DNA from: Piscicola geometra
Lineage: Eukaryota > Annelida > Clitellata > Hirudinida > Piscicolidae
Length of the DNA: 64,000 bases
Direction of reading: 5' to 3'
Assembly: GCA_943735955.1 (NCBI GenBank)
Contig: OX030955.1
Span: 3,074,234 to 3,138,233, forward strand
Shown: positions 46,160-55,400 of the stretch, one piece after another
Layout: every line of letters starts with the position of its first letter
Position numbering within the stretch: position 1 is the stretch's first letter
The notes under the pieces: model-generated
Seen by the model: the letters and a program-made list of their open reading frames with translations, nothing else
Database searches by the model: none
What the model was told of the DNA's origin: nothing
Made by a program: the position numbers and the translations under genes

Positions 46160-49100
46160 CACACACATACACAAACACAAACACACATACACAAACACAC
46201 ATACACACAAACACACAAAGACAGACGATGAGAGGAGTTAGCGATGATGACAAAAGGTTCATTCGAGTCAAAAGGAGGCATAACGAAATTTCATCAGGCA
46301 CATAATCGCCTTTCGTAACAGATTTAGGGAGCGCTCGGTCAATCGAAATTTGCTGTTAGCCCCGGGCTCTGTTCTTTCCTTCTTTATTATACGTTGCTTC
46401 ATACTTTTTCACATATTTCAACATTTGAATGGTTTATTTTATTTGTTTTTATTTTTGTATTTGTTCAAATCGTTATTATGTTTTCTTGTTATTGAAGAAC
46501 ACGTATCTAATGTTATAAAAATTAAAGTTTCTAATTAGTTGTATATTTTTTTCAATAAAGGCTACCAGAGTTTTAAAACTTTTAAAACTGCAATTTTTCT
46601 TTTCATTTTTACATGACACATTTATTTCCTATTCGCGTAAGTCTATTTTTCATTTCACTTCAATTTTTATAATCTTTTCACTTTCAAAATCTTCTCATCT
46701 TTATCAAATAACTTTTCAATTATTCAATATTTTTATTTCTGAAGTTGTGATTCTATTAATAATTTGTTAATGTCTGAAAATAGTTATATAACTTCATTAA
46801 AATTCTCAATTTTCATTGATATTCGAGTTAAAAGCGGTTGAAAAAGTATTTCCAAAACAATGCCCAAAAAACATGTATTATTTTTGAAAAATGATGGTGT
46901 CCTAACATTTTAAATGTTCGAAAATTGTGTTATTTTACAGTAAGTAAGCACTAAGACGCAAAATAACCACTAGACTACACTGAAATTTTGTTTGAAGTTA
47001 GTGTTTAAAATTTTTGTTTACTTTAATGATTCAGTTTTTATAAATAGTTAATTTCATCGATTAACATATATATTTTTTATCCAGTTTGAAATTACCTTCT
47101 TATAAATGTTAATAACATAGTTACCAAAAAAACAGCACTGAAAAGAACTATTATTATAATTTTAAAAAATTCTAGATTACAATCACTACTACACCACTGC
47201 CTCAGCTCTATCACCTGATGTCAAAACACACATCTCTCCACAAGCCTGCAATAAACTTACAATTGTTATATCTTTTCTATCATTGCCATCCTTAAAAATG
47301 ACCAATAAACTCGAATTATTTCAATATTAAACTGCAATTTTATAGAATAAAATAATTTATAATTGACATCTTATATATATGTAAATCATTTTACACTTTA
47401 AAATTACTAATTTCGTAATAAATAAAAGTCGAATGTTTTTTAAAGTAAAGTTTTAACATGTTTTTCTAAGTTAACCACACTTTTTAAGTTTCTTAAAGTT
47501 ACAAACACGGATACATGCCTCTATGTCATTTTAGCGATTTGAGCCTCCATCACACCATAAGAGGTTTGGGCTTGATTTAAAGTTGCTCTTTGATGGGGAT
47601 AATAAATAATAGTATTTTTAAGCTGCTTGTAACTCTAAACCCATGTTGCATAATGAGTGATTATATGGAAAGGCTTGAGTATTTAAACTTGGTGATACGA
47701 CTCGATACAATGATGCTGGGACTAACCTGATAACATTCTATTATAGATAGTTTTAAAGTGTCAAAGGCTAACATGAATAGATTTTAAAATTCTTTTCCGG
47801 AACGCAACTTTAAAACATTCGAGAATTGATTAGGATTTTCAATTGTTAGTTTTTTCCTGTTCAAAAATATTTTACCACATTCAAACAATCGTGAAAAAAA
47901 ACAAAGAATACATACAAACACCTGAACGGAGTCCTTGAAAGAACATTCATATCTAGATAAGAGTTTATGCGATGGAGATTAAACCTCAGATACCGTTTCA
48001 ATCTTTTATCTTATCCCTAATAGTGGATTGTGTCGAAGAGTGTTTTGATGAGCAAACTTTTAGTCATGTGAAAATGTGTAAAAAATGTATGTGTTCAGGT
48101 GTGCTTTTGAAAAACACTTGAACATTGTTTTGGTACTTTATATTGCTTTAGGTGTATTAATGAAAGTGAATTTTGTATCTTAAAAAGTTTTTTTCCAATT
48201 TTTCAAAAGTTGGTATGTAACTTTATTTTTAAATTATTTTTTTACATTTTTGAGCAGCAAAGAGTTTAATAAATATGCACACATACATGCATCAATGAAT
48301 CTAACCATCTACTTTTGTCTTTATTTTTTGCACTATAGCACACCAGAAACACACTTGTTCATCCATCCATCTATCCATCCGACCATCCATCCATCCATCC
48401 ACCCATCCATCATGTATCAAAGAGATGGAATGTGAAAGAAACGTAAATAAATATTGCACCTCTTAGCCCCAGTCTTCATTATTTTGTCATCATCACCTTT
48501 TATCATCTTCTTCTTTATTATCATATTTCAAACTATGATCTACCTTTTTTTCCTATTTATTTTCATCATTATCCTTATAAAAAAATCCCTAAGATTGTTT
48601 AAAATCATTAATTAAATTACTTATTCATTAAGTAATCCTTTCATACCTATTTTTTCGTTTCTATTTAACATTTCATTATTCGATGTTTTAAAATAAAATT
48701 TTCTTCATTGTCTTCATTATTATTTTTGCTATTATGGCGGCTTGGAGTAACTTATAAAGTTTGAGGGGTTTATGATGATGGAGAATGCGTAGTAAATGTG
48801 TTTGATTTATTGGGGCGCCTTTCAAACTTTCTATTGTTTTATATTTTTTTCTCAATATTATTTTTTTTCAATTTTTGACAAATCTTTTACATTTTTTTTA
48901 CAACTTTTAACGTCTTTTCTATTTATTTGTTTATACATTAGTTTTAGATGTTTTCCTAAACTCATCTTTCCACCATTTTGTTTTTTAATGGTGTTTTCAA
49001 TATACATTTAACAGCGTGAGTTAACGACCCTGTTTTAAAGTTATTTTTCAAGTTTGAGTTTTGAAAGAATGTTTTTGAAACTATTTTGGATTCTGTTGCA

Positions 49101-52100
49101 TAAACTAGCGGCATATCTCCGAGCTTTCGACATATTCCGAAATTTAACTTCAATTCACAATTAAGTTTATATTATATAATATTTAATGAATAAATAAATA
49201 GAAATTTTTTAATTATTTAATCCAACAATTAATTTAAACAAAACTTAAAATTAAATAATTAAACAATGTTTTTCAATAGAATTAAGGTTTTGTATGATTT
49301 TAGTTCAATATATTTTTAATTAAATTTATTAGCTGACATCATTTTTCAAACTATTTGAAACTACAACCAATTGGAGTTTGACCTACTTCCTAACCTATAT
49401 AGCTATGATTGGATGAGTTCGGAAATGCACGGAGTGTTTGCATCTAGTTTATGCAACAAATCTTCTTTTTTTTCTCAAGTTTGATGGACTCATAACACAA
49501 GCATACACAAGCAATTATGTCGACTGAAAGCTCTTACTTTTGATTATTACAATATTTGCTAAAAATATATACTTTTATTATTTATTTTTTGAACTTTATT
49601 ATATTAAAGCTTATCTTTTTATCAACTATACTTTTACTGTTTTCTTGCCTGTTTCAACCCCAAAATATAAACATTTGTATTACATCACGATGATCATCAT
49701 CTAAATAATTATCCACAAATAAAACATAATAATCACCAAACATCCGTTTCAGACGAAACCAGCATCATTATCAAAATCATTTGTCAGAACATTTTAATCA
49801 CTGCATACGTTCAGACCGACCAAAAGTTGATTTAAACTTGAAATGTACCTAGGGCCTAATCTTTTTTATGCAGGCGCCGTATGATTTTTCTAATTATTTA
49901 GTTTTTAAAGTATATATATATTTTTTTATATTTATGGAGATTATCAAATAATGAATTCCACTCAGTTTCAGTTTGTGTTCGTAATTTTTGAACCTAAAAT
50001 AAGTTCATACCTTTCACTTATTATTTTTTTGCTTTTTTAAATAAAATTTAGTTAATAAAAATACTTTTGTCTGGATAATACTACTCTGTCTTTCAATTTT
50101 TTATGAATACTTTTATCTCACAAATAATATCTTAAATTTTCATTTACACATCTTTCAAAATCTTATAAAACGCCTCTCTGACACTTCTTGAACAAATCTA
50201 CCAATCCTTATATTAGCAATTTTTATTAGCAATTTTTACTCTTTTTAACTACATCATCTACACCCTTTATTCCTCGAGTGGAGCGCTCAAAAAATGACAA
50301 TAAACTCAACGGTACCAGCCTGCTACCCTGCACGCATGCTCGCCAACTTTTATCTGCTCTTTATATCTTTGTTGCCCATTATTGTTCCTTTGCTTTCTCC
50401 TACCTAGAAGTTTTTATGCATGTGTTTCACTCTTATTATTTGAAATATTTTATTTTTAGAAATTTAGAACTTTTTAAAATGTTGTATTTTGCATCATCTA
50501 AATTGCTTATATTTGTTCTTTAGCTACCTTACCGTGTTCCTGGATAAATTATTGTGTGTATCAAAACGTTGAATAGGAACATCATGCCGCTTTATCAATA
50601 CCTATCAGAACGTTTGTGGTTGGCGCATGTTTGTGTTAAACTCAAACAAGCACGAAGATTAAATGAATGCTTTAATAATGTACTTTATAGACAGGATCAA
50701 AGTGATTTAATTAATAAAGAAAGTCTCCCTACACACGAGCACGAGTCTGGTTTTATTATGATTGCATCTTTTATGACGTCATTATTATGAAAAGGCATAC
50801 TTTATGTTTGAGTTCAAGGGGTTCGGAGTTGTTGCTGATGTCTTTGTTGCTGTTTTTATAGTCGTTTTTGGTTTTGAGGTTGCGGTTGTCTTTGTTGGTT
50901 TCATCTTTGAATGTCAATGGTTCTTGGATGATTTTGTGCAGCTTGTTTGCTTTGTTTTTTGTGCTATAAGATCTGGTGTCATTATTACTGGAACATTTAT
51001 TATTATCACTAGTACTATTAATTTCTTCCTTATGATTTCCATTATTTCTATTTTCATTCAGGATTTGGTTTGAAGTAATTTTTAATTGACTTTTATTTCT
51101 ATTTTCTCCGTCATTATTTTCAACGTGAGCAACACTTTCTTTATCTGTATTTGTTTTTATCATCTCATTACAAAGACTCTTTCCGTTTTCTTGTTTGTTC
51201 TCCTTGACGTTCACCAAGCATTTTTCGTCCGATGGGGTGATGAGACTCTGTTTGAGGTGTTGTAGTTGCTCAATCATGCTATTCAGTGTCTTCTGCTGGT
51301 CATCAACATTAGAAGACGTTGATAATGCCGCTTTCACGCTTTCTAACACACTGTTGCTGTCGTTGTCACTGTTGTTGATTCCTTTGTTGTTGTTGTTGTT
51401 GGTAATGTTCTCGACATTGCTCTTGTCATTCTCCCCTCTTGCATTAGTATTGCAGACTTTATCATTTGCAGTGTTGTTAAAGTGGTTTATTGTTTGTCGA
51501 TTCTTATCGTTGTTGTTGTTGAGACCACTGCCGTTTGAAAAATTTCTTCTTTGAGATTTTATTTGGTTGTCGTTTTGCTGCAAAAATGAGTTTTTGTAGT
51601 GAGTCACTTGATTTTCTTTCACGTCTTTGGCGAATGGGATCTTGCCATAGTTGTTTGCGTAACTGTTGTTTTCGATGGGATAGTAGTTGTAGACAGTGTC
51701 GTATTTACCTTTGAGAATTTGTGGATGTTGTTGTTTTTGTGGTGAAAAATTTAGAGAATTAAAATGTGAATTCTTTTGAAAAAACTTTGAATTTCTGTTG
51801 TCAAGGTTGTTGTTCATGCTAGCAGGGTTGCTAATGTAATTTTTATTTTCATTGTAAGTTCTTTTGAGATTGGGATTGACTTGGAAACTATTTGGAGTAT
51901 GCTTGCTGGTGTTGTCATTGTGGTTGCTTGCATTGTGGCTGTGAACTAACCTTTCGACAGAATATGGGTTCAAATTACTTTTGTGGTAGCTTGATGTTGT
52001 GCTTCTTGTTGAATTAAGTGTCTCGTAGTTTCTGTTGCTTTTGTTGATTTCTGTTGAAGCCGTAAACTTTTCGAAAGAATCAGAAAAATTATTAAATATT

Positions 52101-52447
52101 ATTTTTTTTTCCTTTAAAAGGAGGTTATCAGAACTGGAGAACGAGTTTTCGTTTCTCCCAATCACATTATCTTCATTATGATGGCCGTAATGTTTGTTGT
52201 TATTTTCATTAATAATATCCGTTTTATTTATAGCTTTATTATAGTGATAATGGTTGTATTGGTGATGGAATGAGTGGTTGAAAGTTTGATAGATGGGTTT
52301 CGTATAGATTTTGTTGTTGTTGCCATCGACTTTCGACCTTCTTGAGTCATCATCATTCAACGAATCAGAGCGCCAAGTGTCAATCTTGTGGTCAGTGGTG
52401 TAATCACTCAAAAGTTGTTTCTCTTTTGATTTCACTTGTCTCTCCAT
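26297..52447 (-). CDS. SoxD: SoxD-family HMG-box transcription factor (Sox5/6/13), whole gene
   Basis: Proposed join on the minus strand: 52447-50801, 34968-34734, 29443-28419, 28174-27937, 27832-27782, 27677-27504, 27337-27232, 27085-26760, 26622-26297; about 1375 residues. Seen: a coiled coil with a leucine heptad at residues 388, 395 and 402; PLNLS at about 749; a Gln-rich stretch near the end of exon 3; the HMG box at about 1088-1166 with [10 protein letters not shown] and the group-D signatures ([11 protein letters not shown] before it, [14 protein letters not shown] after it); and an acidic tail. All phases agree. Known: SoxD factors bend DNA at AACAAT sites, dimerise by their zipper and recruit CtBP. 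Unusual: nearly twice the vertebrate length (about 760-830), through Asn-rich expansion. The start codon follows an in-frame stop; upstream non-coding exons are likely. Confidence 0.93.
26760..27085 (-). CDS. SoxD: SoxD exon 8: end of HMG box and Asn-rich linker
   Basis: After AAATTCAG it encodes [19 protein letters not shown], then [15 protein letters not shown], the C-terminal HMG extension typical of group D. A run of Asn codons (AAT/AAC) with His, Ser and Lys interruptions follows: a coding microsatellite. The donor AACC|GTAAGT is strong, phase 1. The last part is Lys/Asn-rich, ending SYPDGVN. Confidence 0.95.
27232..27337 (-). CDS. SoxD: SoxD exon 7: centre of HMG box
   Basis: The acceptor is ACAATAG. 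The frame reads [20 protein letters not shown], then [14 protein letters not shown], helix 2 and helix 3 of the HMG box. It enters in phase 1 (completing ILG) and leaves in phase 2 at ACAG|GTGACC. Confidence 0.97.
27504..27677 (-). CDS. SoxD: SoxD exon 6: start of HMG box
   Basis: After TTTTTCAAG the exon reads [20 protein letters not shown], then [20 protein letters not shown], then [18 protein letters not shown]. This block identifies the gene as group D: Sox5/6 carry the same [13 protein letters not shown] core with DMHNSNISKILG. It ends in phase 1 at TTAG|GTTCGT. Confidence 0.98.
27782..27832 (-). CDS. SoxD: SoxD exon 5: 51-bp micro-exon
   Basis: Between ACTCTCTGAAG and AATG|GTAAGT, phase 1 to phase 1, encoding [16 protein letters not shown] just ahead of the HMG-flanking SKIFGPK. 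It is divisible by three and so could be skipped; micro-exon choice is common in vertebrate SoxD genes. Confidence 0.85.
27937..28174 (-). CDS. SoxD: SoxD exon 4: Pro/His/Leu-rich linker
   Basis: After TATTTGCAG it reads [20 protein letters not shown], then Pro-rich sequence, then [20 protein letters not shown]. It goes from phase 0 to phase 1 at GATG|GTGAAA. The Pro-rich, PPxP-containing piece fits the low-complexity spacer between the Q-rich region and the HMG box. Confidence 0.88.
28419..29443 (-). CDS. SoxD: SoxD exon 3: CtBP motif, acidic stretch and Gln-rich region
   Basis: A 1025-bp exon after ACAATTTCAG. It encodes a polar N-terminal part, then [15 protein letters not shown] (the PLNLS motif near residue 749, used by vertebrate Sox6 to bind the corepressor CtBP), then [18 protein letters not shown] (acidic, Ser-rich, with probable CK2 sites). 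A Gln-rich piece ([15 protein letters not shown]) like the vertebrate Q-box follows, then a His/Pro-rich end. It leaves in phase 0 at AAG|GTGCCT. Confidence 0.93.
30214..30309 (-). other. Orphan signal-peptide-like first exon (candidate)
   Basis: The minus strand reads [18 protein letters not shown] and then polar sequence to a stop after 31 codons. This is a textbook secretory leader in a GC-richer patch. A CC|GTGGAC or CTT|GTCTAA donor could splice it onward. No following exon is identified. It might belong to the candidate GPI-anchored protein at 25487-25651 (same strand) or be chance. On the other strand the same bases read CCAATATAAATAATAAG, which could instead be a promoter-like element. 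Confidence 0.25.
32184..32244. promoter_or_regulatory. CRE-like pair with CCAAT and TCF-like sites
   Basis: TGACGTAA (32184-32191) and a perfect CTGACGTCAG palindrome (32236-32245) flank GCAGCCAATCAAAGAGG, which holds a CCAAT box and an ATCAAAG TCF/LEF-type site. The cluster is GC-richer than its AT-rich flanks. Binding is inferred from consensus only. Confidence 0.35.
33307..33314. promoter_or_regulatory. Perfect CRE palindrome TGACGTCA
   Basis: It sits in a GC-richer patch (33230-33360) just before the minisatellite. Consensus match only. Confidence 0.3.
33385..33655. repeat. GGTGGTGGATGGGT-type minisatellite
   Basis: Irregular units of about 14-40 bp combine GGTGGT, GATGGGT and AAATGGT, for example AAATGGTGGTGGATGGGTGG repeated with variation. 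It is G-rich on the plus strand and contains runs that might form G-rich structures. Open frames across it (poly Thr-His-Pro on the minus strand) are artefacts. Confidence 0.9.
34734..34968 (-). CDS. SoxD: SoxD exon 2
   Basis: After TTAGCAG (an alternative acceptor three bases upstream adds one Gln) the frame reads [20 protein letters not shown], then Thr/Ser/Pro/His-rich sequence, then [12 protein letters not shown]. Its phase (0 in, 1 out at GATG|GTAGGC) fits exactly between the first exon and exon 3, and it is the only long minus-strand frame in that interval that does. An upstream GGC|GTAAGC site is a stronger donor but would break the phase. Sequence conservation is not evident, so support rests on phase and composition. 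Confidence 0.6.
38923..39070. repeat. 61-bp tandem duplication, GT-rich
   Basis: Two diverged copies of a 61-bp unit start with GATATGCTTGTGCCCGTG (38923 and 38984) and end with GGTGGTATTGG. A partial third copy follows. The unit is made of GGTGGT and TGGTAT pieces. Confidence 0.85.
43031..43053. other. Perfect 9-bp stem hairpin
   Basis: TCAATGATA, a 5-base loop (CCTGT), then TATCATTGA, its exact reverse complement. It sits in a GC-richer patch (42960-43090). The arms contain ATCAAT/ATTGAT, the core of ONECUT-type sites. It may be a paired binding site or a structural element. Confidence 0.5.
45240..45260. promoter_or_regulatory. Everted nuclear-receptor half-sites (TGACCT N9 AGGTCA)
   Basis: Two perfect half-sites in everted orientation separated by nine bases, in a GC-richer island. 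Spacing of 6-9 in everted repeats is known for some nuclear receptor dimers. Consensus match only. Confidence 0.3.
46060..46219. repeat. Interrupted (CA)n microsatellite, about 160 bp
   Basis: CA units with a few AAAC, CATA and AAAC interruptions. Minus-strand Cys-Val frames are artefacts. Confidence 0.95.
48360..48412. repeat. (CCAT)n tetranucleotide repeat
   Basis: About 13 CCAT/ATCC units with three substitutions (CTAT, CGAC, CACC). Confidence 0.92.
50801..52447 (-). CDS. SoxD: SoxD exon 1 (first coding): Asn-rich N-terminus with leucine zipper
   Basis: One open exon of 549 codons, very rich in Asn, Ser, Lys and His, starting [13 protein letters not shown]. Residues 381-405 read [19 protein letters not shown], then QSLITP, which lines up with the vertebrate Sox5/6 zipper core (ERQLSTMITQLISLREQLL). 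Leucines at 388, 395 and 402 form the heptad. It ends in phase 0 at AAA|GTATGC. An in-frame TAA lies seven codons before the ATG. A second link to SoxD is the phase match with exon 2. It is separated from the HMG box by over 23 kb. Confidence 0.82.
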
Positions 52448-55400
52448 AATTGGAATTGTGCTAGTAGTTTATTAAAAAGTCTGAAATTGTCAAATTGGAA
52501 GTAATTAATGAAAGATATATTCGTTTCAAACTTTAAAACCTAAAAATACTTGAAAACCAACCCCAGGATTGAAAAAATCAATTAATGATCTGATTCATTG
52601 AATTTGAATTCAAAGCTATAAGAGTAAAAACAGCGGGTTGGTAGACAAGAGACAATAGTGGAAGAATTATTATTCATAAAGGTAACTCCATACGCATTCA
52701 AAATCAAGCCTGAAACAAAGCTCCTGACTGCGTGAATATGAATATTTTGGGGGTTTAAATGATGTAAGCGAAACTCTATTATTGATGTGACAAGTTTCGT
52801 CTTACAGCAGACAATATTACTTTCTGGCATAAAGACGTGAAAAATTAATTTGTAACGCTATCATACATTGAAACTAGATCGATTGCAAAATTCTTTATTT
52901 GGTTAATTAAATTTTTTTGTGAATTTTTGAAAGGTTGAGGGAAGCAAACAGTTCATGAGTCTGTTACAAGCTGTTACAAGGGCGTAATTGACTGTTTATG
53001 CTTATAGAATGAATGCTATGGTCAGGTGGTTGTGACGTGTTCATAGTTCAATATTCAGCGGAGAGTGAACCTATTAATGCCAGTGGTATCACGAATAAAA
53101 CTTGCATACTGCCCTGTCTGAAACTATCGAAACCACTTGATGGGGAAAAATCAATGTAAGAGGTGATGGTTGACTGGGTAGAGAAATCAGTGGAGATGGA
53201 CACAAAAATGCTTGAAATAATGTTTGAGTAAGAAAATTAATTTATTGATGAAAATATAATGGGATGAATAAATTCAATAATTAAAAAATGATTCATAAAT
53301 AATCAATTCAAAGACTATATCAACTCTATGTGTGAAAGAGAAACCGCATCAGAAAGACTGGTGACAGACAAACGTGTGGTTTGATAGATAGATAGACACC
53401 GAAATGATATATTAACGAATTTGAAGCTGAATGCGTTTTAGGTGGCGGTTTGATGAATGCAGACTCTGAAGTGAGAGGATGGCGATGACTGCAGATGTGC
53501 TGAATTAACGTACAGAAAGATGGATGGGTGCTATGATTAATGAAGGCATACGTCGATGTATGGAGTAGTTTGATAGATTAAAATTATTCGGAGTGAGGTA
53601 TACACTTTAAAGACAATTAATTTGAAAATGTTGAAACAATAAATAGTGAGGATAAAAGAGAAACTCGAATGCAATCACTCAACAACAAAAAAGATTATTT
53701 TAAAGGAGAGCTAATGACGGCGTTTGGAATTAAAAGCACAACGTTCAGGTAAGTAGTGTGATGGTACGAGGGAACTGTCTTCTAAACCAGAAATGACTCT
53801 TGTAATGCTGTTTTAGAAACAATTACATTGAGTATAGTGCTATGAGGAAATGGAAGTGCTCTATTAGACCTATTATGTGACTTCAGGTATTGTCGCTCTT
53901 GTATTGCTGTATCATTGTGATAAAACGTCTTTTGGATAATAAATAAATGTATTTGAGGTGATAAACTATAGCTTTTCTTTTTTATTTGAAGTTATGAATA
54001 AGTAAAAAAGTTTAAACATGAGAAAAAACAAGGTTCAATTGAATTTTTATGGGTTCATTAATTAAATATACGTTAAAAAATTATTTGAAGAAATAAACCT
54101 ATAAATAAAATAACTATATTGTTCAATAGTTTCTAAAAAAAATTAGTTTTGAAAGCTAAAAGAGGAAAAATAAAAAGATAAAAGCAAAGATCAAAAGGGC
54201 CTTCACTGAATGATGATAAAGAATCTTGCAAGTAGTAAACAGCAGCTTATAATAAAAAGGATAATTCATGGCCTAATAACAAGCATAAAGTGCACAAATA
54301 AACAGATACTTTAGTGCCTGTACCCCAACAAAAGAACTCTTCACTATTAATAAAGCGGTGTCAGCTATTGTAAGACACCACGTTGATATATAAAAATTTG
54401 TGTAAATAATGCGTTTCTGACTATACATAGAATCTGAGTATGAAAATTTTGCTTTGATGCCTAAACTTTATGGTGTCAAAAAGGGTCGAGTCTGATTTTG
54501 TTTGACCAGAACACTGGCGCCCAAGGGTGGCAGAAAATTCTCGTGCAACCATGAGATATGAGTGGCTTTTGAATTGAGAGAAGGTTAAAAAAGATCTTGT
54601 GAAAACACGTTACTAAAAATGAGGGTTTTTTGTGTTTTTCATTGGATGTACGTCCTTAGAGTTGTGTCTGTCTCTCAAACGATGCCAATTAATTCCTTAC
54701 CCCGGGCCTATATAAAAGATGAAAAGGCGTTAAATTACTCATTATGCCACTTAATCATGCCATTCCTTTTTCACAGAGCATATAACTGTACACTTGATGA
54801 AAGAATTACTTTACTTTTTAGACGTGCTGTATATACCCAGAGATTTATTTTTTTCTTTAGGTGTATTTTTTTCAGCCATCTTTCAACAACAGTTTTTTCT
54901 GCCTATCACATGAGGTGTTAACTTCTGAGACAAGGCATATCCTGCTTCCATTATCATAACTATGTTTTGTTTCCTACGCTTATTGCTATCATTAGAAAAA
55001 TCAGCACCTTAATCATTTCCATATTTTCTGTAGTAGAAAATATTTCTAAAAAATACTTCAAAGAATAATAATACAATAATTGTTTTCAACACTATCTAAA
55101 TCACTACGCAAACTAATTTTTACGTAAGTTTTTCTCAAGAGTAAAAAATATGATAAAGGAATATTTCAAAAAAAACTTAAACCAGATGCAAAAAATACGA
55201 TTAAATTTAAAACTTCTTTCAACGGAAAAGAACAAAAGTTAATTTTTCGAACAAGAATAAAGTAATTTTTCTTAGTTGTTTCAAAGGGATCACTGCTGCG
55301 TAACATTAGCACTCTGACCGTGACTAATTTTGAGTATATCTTCCCATACCTTTGCAATAAAAACAGCCAATTATTTTAGTAGGTTTCTTTGTTTTATTTA

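Larger units (their letters stand above)
34969..50800 (-). other. SoxD intron 1, 15.8 kb
   Basis: AT-rich with many poly-T runs. It contains a 61-bp tandem duplication (38923-39070), a hairpin (43031-43053), GC-richer islands at about 41990-42130, 44160-44300, 45170-45330, 45780-45910 and 46290-46380, an interrupted (CA)n tract (46060-46219), and a CATC repeat (48360-48412). No exon is convincingly supported in it, although 45655-45951 is open on the minus strand. Confidence 0.6.

Noticed and set aside
45942..46301. Cys-Val-rich minus-strand frames
   Set aside because: Artefacts of the interrupted (CA)n tract.
48360..48412. CATC repeat as a possible CRISPR-like array
   Set aside because: It is a simple tetranucleotide repeat without spacers.
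50804..51554. Plus-strand hydrophobic frames opposite SoxD exon 1
   Set aside because: They are antisense shadows of Asn/Ser-rich codons (GTT, TTG and the like). The minus frame carries the SoxD zipper.
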